Counted from the first letter of the stretch, positions 7,713 through 15,709 are shown. The stretch: DNA of 64,000 bases from an uncultured delta proteobacterium (GCA_900079685.1 LT599018.1:2641924-2705923); one strand, 5' to 3'. Notes: generated by a model not told the origin, from the letters alone. Numbers and translations: made by a program.

Positions 7713-8135
7713 ATGGGTAAGAAAAAAGACATCCGCAAAGCGGTTGAAGCGGATAGCGCCGAGCAGCACATGGCGTTGGCCGAAGAGTTGAACAAGCTGG
7801 CGGAGCTGCACCTTGAGATGGCCGAATTGAAAGAAGAACAGCAGAACCTTGTGGTATACAAAGAGTTTTGCGACCTGCGGAACATCATCAAGGCTGCGGC
7901 GGATGTTTACGAGGAAAACGGCGATATGCTGCGGGCGGAAGCCATCCGCCGTTCCGTCCCGATTGCTCCGGAACTGTTGGATTATCTGAAACGTACCCAC
8001 GACCAGCAATATTTTGAAGAGGTCATCCTGGGCCAAAGCAATATTTACGAAGCACTGCTTGTGTATGGTCCGAAATGGCTTGAATATGACGAGTCACAAA
8101 GGATTCGTCCCGAAGAAAAAGTACTTGCAGGATAA
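7713..8135 (+). CDS. coiled-coil hypothetical protein of mob operon
   Basis: A 140-residue soluble protein with AGGAGA 7 nt before the ATG. Residues 10-50 are an almost uninterrupted Glu/Leu/Ala/Lys-rich helix likely to form a coiled coil; the remainder is acidic and mixed. It lies 23 nt downstream of mobV on the same strand and ahead of a strong terminator, so it closes the mob transcript. No family recognised; a relaxosome accessory role is possible but unproven. Confidence 0.65.
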   Translation: MGKKKDIRKAVEADSAEQHMALAEELNKLAELHLEMAELKEEQQNLVVYKEFCDLRNIIKAAADVYEENGDMLRAEAIRRSVPIAPELLDYLKRTHDQQYFEEVILGQSNIYEALLVYGPKWLEYDESQRIRPEEKVLAG

Positions 8136-8148
8136 ATGTAATAGATAG

Positions 8149-8204
8149 TGCCAGATAAACAATGCGGCCCACTTTTCCAAGTGGGCCGCATTGTTTATCT
8201 GGCA
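8149..8204. terminator. 26-bp perfect hairpin, bidirectional terminator
   Basis: Arms 8149-8174 and 8179-8204 are perfectly complementary over 26 bp, with a 4-nt TTCC loop, and lie between the convergent mob operon and the small XRE gene. The stem is much longer than a usual intrinsic terminator and lacks a T-run, so it probably blocks read-through both ways, but it could also be a recombination or replication signal. Confidence 0.65.
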
Positions 8205-8219
8205 AATAAAAAAACTGCG

Positions 8220-8459
8220 TTATTCAGAGGCATTTTGTATAGCTGCCGCAAGGGCGGTAAAAAACTCTCCTGGCGTCATTCCAGATGCTTCCGCCAATCG
8301 GAGCGCAAGAAAAACGCGCGGCTCGCGCTCGCCATTTTCTATTTTTTGGATACTGCGGATATTCTGCCCTGTCTTTTCAGCAAGATACCTCTGAGAAAGC
8401 CCATTTTTCTTACGGGCCTCACGCAGCAACGTGCCGAACAGATTCTTTTCCTTATCCAT
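8220..8459 (-). CDS. XRE family regulator
   Basis: A 79-residue single-domain helix-turn-helix protein. The DNA-binding region covers residues 8-65 (FGTLLREARKKNGLSQRYLAEK then a recognition helix containing IRSIQKIENGEREP). The Shine-Dalgarno sequence is weak. A 13-bp inverted repeat lies directly upstream, between this gene and the divergent small gene at 8571, and is the obvious candidate for autoregulation and control of the divergent transcript that includes eexN. Confidence 0.85.
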   Translation of the reverse strand: MDKEKNLFGTLLREARKKNGLSQRYLAEKTGQNIRSIQKIENGEREPRVFLALRLAEASGMTPGEFFTALAAAIQNASE

Positions 8460-8492
8460 TCGGGAAGTATTGCCGGGTGTTGCAATTTTTTA

Positions 8493-8531
8493 CTAGACGC
8501 CCTATAAGGCGTCGTCTGATAGGGCGTCTAG
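8493..8531. promoter_or_regulatory. operator-like inverted repeat between divergent genes
   Basis: Perfect 13-bp arms (CTAGACGCCCTAT at 8493-8505 and its complement at 8519-8531) separated by 13 nt. The spacer carries a further GGCGTC half-site, so three related half-sites are clustered. It sits between the XRE gene (8459, reverse) and the small gene at 8571 (forward). Confidence 0.65.
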
Positions 8532-8570
8532 AGTCTTGATTTCTGAACGCAGCGAGGCTGGGAAAACTGC

Positions 8571-8777
8571 ATGATTACCGAGGAGGAAACAGGCGCAATC
8601 CTGGCCCGGCTGGCAATAGCCGATGAAACCTTCCTCACCGGCATGCTTCAGGCCGCAGAGAGAGCAGGGGACGCCATGCTTCCCGGCGATTTGGAGAAAC
8701 TACGGGCGTGGGCGGCGTTCATCCGCGCTTTGCGTATGGTTCTCCGGCCAGATGTCGCCAAACGTGGCGACACATAG
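8571..8777 (+). CDS. small hypothetical protein
   Basis: A 68-residue, probably all-helical, acidic/alanine-rich protein without signal peptide or recognised family. The ribosome-binding site is weak. It follows the operator-like inverted repeat and precedes eexN by 61 nt on the same strand, so it is likely the first gene of a short transcript controlled by the divergent XRE protein. Confidence 0.5.
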   Translation: MITEEETGAILARLAIADETFLTGMLQAAERAGDAMLPGDLEKLRAWAAFIRALRMVLRPDVAKRGDT

Positions 8778-8838
8778 GCTCTGCACCGTCAACATCCTGA
8801 AAATCAAATCCGTATAGAAAAGCAAAGGAGTTTACGAC

Positions 8839-9105
8839 ATGAAAAAAATGCTCTTACTTATGGTGACAGCGCTGGCTTTCGCTCTGTCCGGTTGCAATTC
8901 CGAAGAGACAAAAACCGTGGAATGGTATTTGAAACCGGAGAACAAGCCCGCCCTGGACGCCAAGCTGGCCGAGTGCCGCAATAATCCTGGTCAGTTGAAG
9001 GATACGCCGAACTGCATCAATGCCCGGCAAGCTGCGGAGAAGATTTTCCTGGGCGGGAAATTTGATAAGGTGCGGGAGCCGGAATTCGGCTTTGGGAGCA
9101 AGTAA
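8839..9105 (+). CDS. eexN: EexN family entry-exclusion lipoprotein
   Basis: An 88-residue lipoprotein. The signal peptide ends in a lipobox (FALSGC, lipidated Cys at residue 19). The mature part shows the family pattern TVEWYLKPENKPALDAKLAECRNNPG followed by LKDTPNCINA with conserved cysteines. EexN proteins lie in the envelope and reduce redundant conjugative entry. AAAGGAG is 10 nt upstream of the ATG. No type IV secretion genes occur in this element, so the protein would act on an incoming helper system or on related elements. Confidence 0.85.
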   Translation: MKKMLLLMVTALAFALSGCNSEETKTVEWYLKPENKPALDAKLAECRNNPGQLKDTPNCINARQAAEKIFLGGKFDKVREPEFGFGSK

Positions 9106-9142
9106 CCGGGCATACGGTTATACGCGCTACGAGCATAGAGAT

Positions 9143-9191
9143 AAATTCGCAATATCCGCAAAAAGACGAGTTTTGCGGATATTGCGAATTT
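9143..9191. terminator. 21-bp perfect hairpin, bidirectional terminator
   Basis: Arms 9143-9163 and 9171-9191 pair perfectly over 21 bp with a 7-nt loop. Each arm starts with an A-run and ends in a T-run on the opposite side, so it can act in both directions between the convergent eexN and DUF3987 genes. Confidence 0.75.
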
Positions 9192-9205
9192 GTTTGTAGT
9201 GCTGG

Positions 9206-10870
9206 TCAGTCGTGGGCACGCGGATTCACAAGGAAGTTTCTGGACGGTCGCCCCGGCCCGCGCTTCGTGTCCCTTGGGTCTGCGGAACGTATGTACCCGC
9301 GTTCCTCAAGCACGGTCAGACCGGGATCAATCAAGGACATCTTGGGCCACCGGCCCTTGACCCGCTCAAGGCAAGCTCTTCCGGTGAAGCGCTCCAATTT
9401 TTCCTGGCGTATCCATTTCAGGATGGCACGGGCGCATTCTATGGCATCGTCCACACCCATAAGAGCATAGGCCACTTTCGCGTGTTCAATGAGCAATCCG
9501 GCGAGCGTTATGACGGCATTCATGGTCTGCGTGGAAATACCATGTTCCTGCGGGCATTCGTGGAGCGTCACATGGCATAGCCCGGCAAGGCGCAAGACTT
9601 GCCCCGGCAATTTGCCGCCCCAATCGCGCATACCCGCCAGATTGCCACCCTCGGCAAGCGAGGTTTCCACATCGGCGGCAAAATTCAACCAAGCGGATTT
9701 TGCCTCAGGCTCAAGAGCCAGCATGTAGGGTATCTGGTTTCCGTGACTGTCTGTGTTCCAGGGCAGAGCCAACAGATGAAGCAATGTTGCCCTATAGCGC
9801 TGTTTCAGTGCTTCCGGCAGCGGATGGGTTTCAATACTGCGGGAGCCGATGCGGCTTTGCGGGATAAAAAACAGTAGGCGCCCCAACAAACCCCGCCCCC
9901 GGAAAGAGGGTGTCAGGGCCGCACCCGCAAGGACATCCGGCTGAGCGGAAAGGATCAGCGTCAAAGTCGGGTTGTCCAGAAGAATCGGTTCCGCATGTCG
10001 CCGGTCAATCCGTATCGCCTCGCCAGACCAAGATTTGAGTACCGCGTCCAAGTTGGGAACGCCGCTGCTGTAACGCCCGGCCAAGGTGTCGAAAAAGCCC
10101 CCTTCGGATTCAATCATGGCGATTTTTTGCCCATGCTGGGCCATGAGGGCGGCCAGGGCTTCCGGGGTAGTATCGTCCGCCAGCAGGCGAGGCGGCACAG
10201 GAAGCGGCTTAGCCTCGTCTTTGAGCGCGGACAGGTGTCGCGCGAGTTCCCGCCTGTCTTCCGCCGTTTGGCATTTCTTGGCGGCAGTGAGCAGACTGCG
10301 GACAGCCTCTTCCTGTACCTGTTGTTCCGCCTGTGCCTGTTTGATTTCCGCCACAACACGGCGTTGCTGCTCTTCCTCCCAATCCAAAAGTGGGAACCGG
10401 CAGGCATCCTTAGCCGCGCTTTTTCGTTCCCCCGGCGGCAGGCTCGCCAGAGCGAAGATGTTGAGCGGCTCCGAATATCCAATGTGCATTTGCGCCTGAA
10501 ATTTACGCTGGACAACAGCGGCAACAGATCCGAAGACATTGACCAGAGGCACCTCAAACGGCACCTGGATGGATTCCGCCACCGCCGCCGCGTACTCCCC
10601 GATGATGCCGGGAATGCTGTCGCGCGGAATGGCCGGAGCCTGCTGATTGTCAAAAGGAATGGGCGTTATCTGCGTCCAGCTTTCCTCCGGCATTGCAGCC
10701 GCCCCGGTGTGGCCGGCGGATGACTGTGCCGGATGCCCCAAAGTGGAATATTTAACGGCCTCACTCTGCGGGGGCTTATGCGCCAGTAGTGCGGCCACCG
10801 GCCAAGAGGCTCCGCTTTCTTCGTGGGCAGGAAGAGTATTGCCCGTCACGGTTTTTCTTTCCTCGTTCAT
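9206..10870 (-). CDS. DUF3987 (YfjI-like) replication-associated protein
   Basis: A 554-residue cytoplasmic protein of the DUF3987 family common on integrative elements and plasmids. The family core spans about residues 80-460. It contains a degenerate P-loop-like stretch ALASLPPGERKSA at about 140-152, a long Glu/Gln-rich helical insert (160-210), an ESEGG stretch near 255 and an R-rich FRGRGLLGRLLFF segment. A helix-turn-helix-like tail with RGPGRP closes the protein. It probably works as a primase/helicase-type replication factor, but no Toprim or polymerase domain is visible. The start overlaps the AlpA-like gene by 4 nt (ATGA), indicating coupled expression. Confidence 0.8.
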   Translation of the reverse strand: MNEERKTVTGNTLPAHEESGASWPVAALLAHKPPQSEAVKYSTLGHPAQSSAGHTGAAAMPEESWTQITPIPFDNQQAPAIPRDSIPGIIGEYAAAVAESIQVPFEVPLVNVFGSVAAVVQRKFQAQMHIGYSEPLNIFALASLPPGERKSAAKDACRFPLLDWEEEQQRRVVAEIKQAQAEQQVQEEAVRSLLTAAKKCQTAEDRRELARHLSALKDEAKPLPVPPRLLADDTTPEALAALMAQHGQKIAMIESEGGFFDTLAGRYSSGVPNLDAVLKSWSGEAIRIDRRHAEPILLDNPTLTLILSAQPDVLAGAALTPSFRGRGLLGRLLFFIPQSRIGSRSIETHPLPEALKQRYRATLLHLLALPWNTDSHGNQIPYMLALEPEAKSAWLNFAADVETSLAEGGNLAGMRDWGGKLPGQVLRLAGLCHVTLHECPQEHGISTQTMNAVITLAGLLIEHAKVAYALMGVDDAIECARAILKWIRQEKLERFTGRACLERVKGRWPKMSLIDPGLTVLEERGYIRSADPRDTKRGPGRPSRNFLVNPRAHD

Positions 10871-11115
10871 ATGTCGGCCTCCCCAAACAGTTTGAAACCA
10901 CGCCCAATGTACTCATAGAGAGAGGGAAGCCAGTACCGGATTGCTCGGCTATCAGGCAGCTGAACGGGGTACGGCTCTTGCCCCAGGTAACGCCGTTGCT
11001 GCATCGTTCGGACGCTGAGGCCGAGAACTCTGGCGGCCTCTTTTTCATCCACCAAGCGATTGTCCCGTGGGTCTATGCCGAGCAAGGGGAGAGATTGTTT
11101 GGGCAGGGTAGTCAT
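10867..11115 (-). CDS. AlpA-like helix-turn-helix protein (possible excisionase)
   Basis: An 82-residue MerR/AlpA-type DNA-binding protein: LVDEKEAARVLGLSVRTMQQRR forms the helix-turn-helix, followed by a wing with QLPDSRAIRYWLPSL. Small proteins of this type act as excision factors or activators for integrases of genomic islands, or as regulators of the downstream replication gene. GGAG lies 8 nt before the start and its stop overlaps the DUF3987 start by 4 nt. The same pair, also overlapping by 4 nt, occurs in element B (27420-27632). Confidence 0.8.
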   Translation of the reverse strand: MTTLPKQSLPLLGIDPRDNRLVDEKEAARVLGLSVRTMQQRRYLGQEPYPVQLPDSRAIRYWLPSLYEYIGRGFKLFGEADI

Positions 11116-11224
11116 GTGGTGTGCTCCTTGCGTTGGGGTTGAAGGAGCCGGAAATAGAATGGCTCCCAGTGGGGTTCACTGAGAGCCAACGTAACTCGTT
11201 GAAAATATTGCGGCTACCTTTGCA

Positions 11225-11250
11225 CCTTTGCACTTGGGTATGTGCAAAGG
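11225..11250. promoter_or_regulatory. inverted repeat upstream of AlpA-like gene
   Basis: Nine-base perfect arms CCTTTGCAC (11225-11233) and its complement (11242-11250) with 8-nt spacing, plus a partial direct repeat TTTGCAC just to the left. It lies in the gap between the 232-residue gene and the AlpA-like gene, a place suited to an operator or leader hairpin. Confidence 0.45.
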
Positions 11251-11260
11251 TTCCGGGGCG

Positions 11261-11959
11261 TCACCCTTTCCCTTTTGATGCGTGTTTCGTTCCTGCCTTG
11301 TATTTATCCGGAAGTTTTCTCCAGAATGCTTCAAAGGCTCTACTGTTCGCTTCAGTCTTTTTACGAGCGTCGTCTTTGACTATTGGAGCTTGGCGACCTT
11401 CGCACAGGGCGATAAGCAATTCCGTGCAGTTTTCAATGGTTTGTTCCCAATCCTGAGTGTTCATCCGTGACTTTCTGTTGACTGTGGATTGCATTCTTCC
11501 TGGTGCAAGTTCACCTTTTGCGCGATATTCATCCAAGTATTTTTGAACATTCTCACGCTCAAAATAAATCTTGGAAAAATCAAATTCCTTTACTCCAAAG
11601 CGATAGATGATATGTGGCGTACTTGTGACCGGAACAGCCACGATGACGGATAGATTTTCCACCCCTTCCGTGTTGTTTCGCTCAAGCAGGACGTACGGCC
11701 TTGCAAAAATATGCGCCAATCCCGCATTTTCGTTTTTTATCTGACGCTCAATAAGTGCAGATAAGTCTTCCGGCCGTAAGTCAGGACACGTTTCTAAAAT
11801 TTTGTTGCCGTCAATGGCATCACTCCAGAGGATCTCTTTCTTTTGGAGTAACCATCTTTTCAAGCCGACAGGTTCAACTTTGAGGGGAAAATTCCAGTTA
11901 AAATAACTCGTCAGTCGGCTTGCCACATTGCACAGTAATGTTCTTGCGCCCAAGTTCAT
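11261..11959 (-). CDS. hypothetical protein
   Basis: A 232-residue soluble protein of no recognised family. GAGG lies 5 nt before the ATG. The middle contains hydrophobic beta-like stretches (NLSVIVAVPVTSTPHIIYRFGV at about residues 104-125), and the C-terminal 60 residues are basic (AFEAFWRKLPDKYKAG and KHASKGKG). It is divergent from the Fic gene and upstream of the AlpA/DUF3987 pair on the same strand. Its use of AT-rich codons differs from the neighbouring DUF3987 gene, suggesting cargo rather than backbone. Confidence 0.6.
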   Translation of the reverse strand: MNLGARTLLCNVASRLTSYFNWNFPLKVEPVGLKRWLLQKKEILWSDAIDGNKILETCPDLRPEDLSALIERQIKNENAGLAHIFARPYVLLERNNTEGVENLSVIVAVPVTSTPHIIYRFGVKEFDFSKIYFERENVQKYLDEYRAKGELAPGRMQSTVNRKSRMNTQDWEQTIENCTELLIALCEGRQAPIVKDDARKKTEANSRAFEAFWRKLPDKYKAGTKHASKGKG

Positions 11960-12063
11960 GGAAACCTCATAGTTTTGCAGGATTGTACTACCTGAGAAGA
12001 ATATTCAGGCGTAACCTGACTGTCCAGTGTAGGCTGACCTGCTGTGCATGCGGGGATTATCTC

Positions 12064-12129
12064 CAATATTCGCCGCAGAGTTTGCGTCGAATGTTGCCTT
12101 TGCGGCGAAAATCTGCAATATTCGCCGCA
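12064..12129. promoter_or_regulatory. repeated TTCGCCGCA sites upstream of fic
   Basis: Two direct copies of CAATATTCGCCGCA (12064-12077 and 12116-12129) and one inverted copy of the 9-bp core (12101-12109) fill the gap between the 232-residue gene and fic, ending 15 nt before the fic start. The layout suggests an operator controlling one or both divergent genes. Confidence 0.55.
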
Positions 12130-12144
12130 AGAGGTGCGGAGATT

Positions 12145-13263
12145 ATGCGCTATATCCACGAACGCCCCGAGTGGCCTGACTTTCATTGGAATATGGACTC
12201 GCTGGCAGGTCCGCTTGCCGCCATACGTCACAAGCAGGGCCTGCTTCTCGGGCGGATGAATGCCCTTGGCTTTTCTATCCGCGCTGAGGCCGGTTTGGAA
12301 ACCCTGACCCTTGATGTGGTGAAATCCAGCGCCATTGAAGGGGAAGTGCTGGATATGGCCCAAGTGCGTTCTTCCCTGGCCCGCAGGCTCGGTATCGACA
12401 TTGGCGGACTCGCGCCCGTCAATCGGAACGTGGAAGGCATCGTTGAAATGATGCTGGATGCCACGCAACGTTATGCGGAACCGTTAACGGTGGAGCGTCT
12501 GTTCGGCTGGCACGCGGCCCTGTTTCCTATGGGGTATGGCGTATCACGCAGAATCACTGTTGGCGCGTGGCGCACGCCGGAAGCTGGCCCCATGCAAGTT
12601 GTCTCCGGCTATGTCGGCCACGAAAAAGTTCATTTCGAGGCTCCGGCGGCGGAACGGCTTGACCGGGAAATGACGCGCTTTCTGGACTGGTTCAACACAC
12701 CGCGTGACCTTGACCCGGTGCTTAAAGCCGGAATCGCACATCTTTGGTTTGTGACCATCCATCCCTTTGAGGACGGTAACGGGCGTATCGCCCGTGCTAT
12801 CGCCGATTGCGCCCTGGCGAGGGCGGATGATTGCCCACAACGCTTCTACAGCATGTCGGGCCGGATCGAGCGCGAGCGTAAAGATTACTACGATGTTTTG
12901 GAGCGCACCCAAAAGGGCGGCCTGGATATTACTCCCTGGCTGGATTGGTTTCTGGGCTGCCTTGGCCGCGCCATTGACGGTGCGGAAGAAACCCTGGGCG
13001 CTGTTTTCCGTAAAGCGCGCGTCTGGCAACACGCTAATCAATTTCAACTCAATGAACGTCAGCGCGGAGTTATCAACCGCCTGCTGGACGGATTTGAGGG
13101 CAAGCTGACCAGCGGCAAATACGCCAAGCTGACAAAGTGCTCGCCGGATACGGCGTTACGGGATATTCGCGAGTTGGTTGGGTACGGCATTCTCAAGCAG
13201 AGTAAGGAAGGCGGACGCAGCACGAGCTATACGTTGCCTGATACGTTGCATAATGAAGAGTGA
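12145..13263 (+). CDS. fic: Fic family protein (class II, DUF4172 N-terminus)
   Basis: A 372-residue protein predicted to transfer AMP (or a related group) from a nucleotide to hydroxyl side chains of target proteins. The N-terminus fits the DUF4172 domain, and SSAIEGE near residue 56 is the inhibitory-helix motif that places the protein in class II, where the domain blocks its own active site. The Fic core shows the full motif HPFEDGNGRIAR near residue 208. The last 80 residues form a winged helix (CSPDTALRDIRELVGYGILKQ). The ATG at 12145 is used because upstream sequence is regulatory repeat DNA. A diverged, N-terminally truncated relative lies at 48688-49330. Confidence 0.9.
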   Translation: MRYIHERPEWPDFHWNMDSLAGPLAAIRHKQGLLLGRMNALGFSIRAEAGLETLTLDVVKSSAIEGEVLDMAQVRSSLARRLGIDIGGLAPVNRNVEGIVEMMLDATQRYAEPLTVERLFGWHAALFPMGYGVSRRITVGAWRTPEAGPMQVVSGYVGHEKVHFEAPAAERLDREMTRFLDWFNTPRDLDPVLKAGIAHLWFVTIHPFEDGNGRIARAIADCALARADDCPQRFYSMSGRIERERKDYYDVLERTQKGGLDITPWLDWFLGCLGRAIDGAEETLGAVFRKARVWQHANQFQLNERQRGVINRLLDGFEGKLTSGKYAKLTKCSPDTALRDIRELVGYGILKQSKEGGRSTSYTLPDTLHNEE

Positions 13264-13305
13264 GAAGCCTTTCGGGCACAATATGTGCACCCCTCTACCT
13301 GCGGG

Positions 13306-14079
13306 TCAATCCGGCAGTCCCCGCGTTTCGCCCATGATGCCCGGTCGCCGTATCCGAGCCGTGAACAGGCGCTCTTCGCGGTTGTCCACAAATGCAATAT
13401 CCGGCCAGCTTTTCAGCGCTCGTCTTATCCCCACTCCCTGCCCACGATAGGGCAACAGCCCTTTGACGGCATATGACGCCAGAATAGGGTTACGGGCTAT
13501 GTTGGAGTTACCTTCCATGATTTTTTCGGCAGTCACGCCGTTCAGCAAGTGGCCGGGGCTGATAATTTCAACGCGGTTGTCGAAGATAAAAATCTGGATA
13601 GGTACGTTGAGCAGGTAATCCCTATGCACCAGGGCATTGGTCAATAGCTCTTCAAAGACACTCTCGGGAACTTCCGGCAGGCCCGGCGAGTTAACCCCGC
13701 GCCCCGCCTGTACTTTGTGCAAATACCGCAGGATGAAGGCCAGCGCGTCGTCGAAAACCTTGCGTAGCGGGCCGGAGAAGTCTCTGTTATCCGTATAGCC
13801 ACCGACATATGCTTCATTGCCGAGATAGCGGGCTCCTTTGACCACGCATTGCGGCGCAACCAACTCCGGGCGCTCGGCAAACAAGAGCACTCCGGCAAGA
13901 TTTAAAACACCACTGTCCGTGGCGAGATTCATGCTTTGGAGCAGGCGGGTAAGCGTTTCCGGCCATTCAGGAAGATTCCGCTTGAGTGCACCTTGCAGAA
14001 AATCTTGAAAACGCAGCTTGTCCACTTTGTCTATGCCCGCCGTGGTGGGCAGTGCGTCTGTGTGAGAACAAGGAAGCAT
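13306..14079 (-). CDS. truncated AlbA_2/RecG-like protein, C-terminal ATPase half
   Basis: A 257-residue protein matching the C-terminal part of the AlbA_2-domain family (RecG-like C-terminal half): RNFLQ-like region LRFQDFLQGAL, FEELLTNALVHRDYLLNVPIQIFIFDN and VEIISPGHLLNGV. Complete family members have another 150-200 N-terminal residues including the AlbA_2 domain, absent here. The putative ATG at 14079 overlaps the stop of the integrase-GNAT gene as TGATG, so it can be translated by coupling. I suspect a deletion joined an old gene to the integrase operon. Whether the short protein is functional is unknown. Confidence 0.65.
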   Translation of the reverse strand: MLPCSHTDALPTTAGIDKVDKLRFQDFLQGALKRNLPEWPETLTRLLQSMNLATDSGVLNLAGVLLFAERPELVAPQCVVKGARYLGNEAYVGGYTDNRDFSGPLRKVFDDALAFILRYLHKVQAGRGVNSPGLPEVPESVFEELLTNALVHRDYLLNVPIQIFIFDNRVEIISPGHLLNGVTAEKIMEGNSNIARNPILASYAVKGLLPYRGQGVGIRRALKSWPDIAFVDNREERLFTARIRRPGIMGETRGLPD

Positions 14080-15671
14080 CACGGGCGTGTCCAGTGCATA
14101 ACGGTTTCCTGCTCGCCCGTGTGCGGGCAGACTTGCTGCCGTATCGGCTTGAATCCCATGCGCGTATAAAAAGCCACGGCCCGCTGGTTTTTCCGGTAAA
14201 CCGCCAGTTCCAACTCCTGATGCTCCGTAAACAGGTGATTCAGCAATTTCCGACCTATTCCGTTCTTCCACCGAGAGGGCAGAACGAACAGCGCGGCCAG
14301 GATATTGCCGCATGTCGCGGCGAAGCCGACCGGAACGCCTTCATCATACGCAAGCAGTACGTTGGATGCGGGCAGGTATTGCTCGGTCATGGCCTGCTGT
14401 TTGCCCTTCCAAAAATCCTTTTCGATGAAAGGATGCCCGACAATGGAGGCTTGAAGCCAGATATCGGTGCATATGGCGTATTCCGCCGTAGAATCGGCGT
14501 GAGCGAACGTCAAGGTTTCGGGCTTTTCGGTGATTTCCAGCAGAGCGCCAACGTTGTTTGCCGAATTTTTCAACGCCTGATCTTCCAGGTGGGCATAGCG
14601 CTGCGTCAAAGTCGGGTCTTTGTGCGTCAGCAGCTTTTGCACATGTGAGAGCGGCACGCCGTTGGAAACGGCCACGCTGGCGAAGGTATGCCGCAGGCCG
14701 TGCAGCGGGCGGAAATCTTTGGGCAGATTTGCCGCCTTCTTGATGGTGTTGACCTGATTGCTGACGTCCGTCAGGCGGCTTTTGCCGTCACTGGCCGGGA
14801 AAACATAGGGGCATTCGCTTCGCTCTACCTTGCCGAGCAGTTCACGCACAGGCTGGCTCAGAGGAATACGCTCATCACGGTTGCTTTTTGCGCCCTCCTG
14901 TTTCTCACCTACAATGTTGATAAAGCCGTTTTCGAAGTCGATATGCTCCCATTTCAGCTTGAAAAGCTCATTACGGCGCATACCCGTGTAGTAGGCCATG
15001 AGCATAAGGTTCGCGGCCTTTCGGTTGGGCGAGGCGTCGATGGCATCCAAGAGGCGTTTGCGTTCCTCTTCCGTCAGCATTTCCGTTTTGATGTTGTTGA
15101 GCCTGGGCATTTCAAAGTGCAGACGGGACGGGTCTTGCCAGGAGCAAAGCCCCTTTTTGACGCCGAAATTGATGATGCGCCGGAGCAGTTCCAATGCGTT
15201 TTTCGTCGTTCCGGCGGACTTGCCGGATTTGGTAAGACGCAGGCGCAAAGCATCCACCATCTGTGTGTTGATTTCTTCCGGCACCAGCTTGGCAAAATCT
15301 TTTAGGTAATTTTTGAAACGGTTCTCGTCCGTAACAATACCTTTAAAATTCGGCTTGTTGGCTTTGTATTCTTCCCATAAACGAGCAATCGTCCAGCGCC
15401 CTTGTGCCAGTAGCTTTTCTTTTTCCTTCTGGCGTCTGTCTTCTTTATTGGTCGGGGCTTTGCCGGTCATGCGTTCGGCCCGGATGATAGCCGCCTTGGT
15501 CGGGGTCATGCCTTCCGTGGATTTCCCTACCGGTTCTTCAATCAGGCTTCCGGCGCGCCCGCCCCGGCGATACCGGATATAGTACATGCGGATCGGCTTG
15601 CTCGGCTTGTCACCCTCAATCTCACGATAAAAAACACCCGGTTTTTCCGTTGGAAGTCGTTTGTCAGCCAT
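14079..15671 (-). CDS. int: tyrosine integrase fused to GNAT acetyltransferase
   Basis: A 530-residue protein. Residues 1-380 are a site-specific tyrosine recombinase: N-terminal arm/SAM-like regions, then the catalytic arginine in YYTGMRRNELFKL, HGLRHTFAS, and HKDPTLTQRYAHL supplying the last histidine and the tyrosine. From about residue 395 the chain continues as a YjaB-like N-acetyltransferase: VPVGFAATCGN, ALFVLPSRWKNGIGRKLL (acetyl-CoA loop) and AVAFYTRMGFKPI. The ATG at 15671 has AAGGA 8 nt upstream, better than an ATG 21 nt earlier. The gene starts about 190 bp from attachment repeat 2 and reads into the element, as expected for the integrase of element A. Integrase B lacks the acetyltransferase. 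Confidence 0.88.
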   Translation of the reverse strand: MADKRLPTEKPGVFYREIEGDKPSKPIRMYYIRYRRGGRAGSLIEEPVGKSTEGMTPTKAAIIRAERMTGKAPTNKEDRRQKEKEKLLAQGRWTIARLWEEYKANKPNFKGIVTDENRFKNYLKDFAKLVPEEINTQMVDALRLRLTKSGKSAGTTKNALELLRRIINFGVKKGLCSWQDPSRLHFEMPRLNNIKTEMLTEEERKRLLDAIDASPNRKAANLMLMAYYTGMRRNELFKLKWEHIDFENGFINIVGEKQEGAKSNRDERIPLSQPVRELLGKVERSECPYVFPASDGKSRLTDVSNQVNTIKKAANLPKDFRPLHGLRHTFASVAVSNGVPLSHVQKLLTHKDPTLTQRYAHLEDQALKNSANNVGALLEITEKPETLTFAHADSTAEYAICTDIWLQASIVGHPFIEKDFWKGKQQAMTEQYLPASNVLLAYDEGVPVGFAATCGNILAALFVLPSRWKNGIGRKLLNHLFTEHQELELAVYRKNQRAVAFYTRMGFKPIRQQVCPHTGEQETVMHWTRP

Positions 15672-15709
15672 GCTAGAATCCTTATGTGCCAAGGGTTAAT
15701 TGGATATGT

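Noticed and set aside
8148-8507. Possible small gene starting within the 26-bp hairpin
   Set aside because: It is antisense to the XRE gene, begins within the stem and has no ribosome-binding site.
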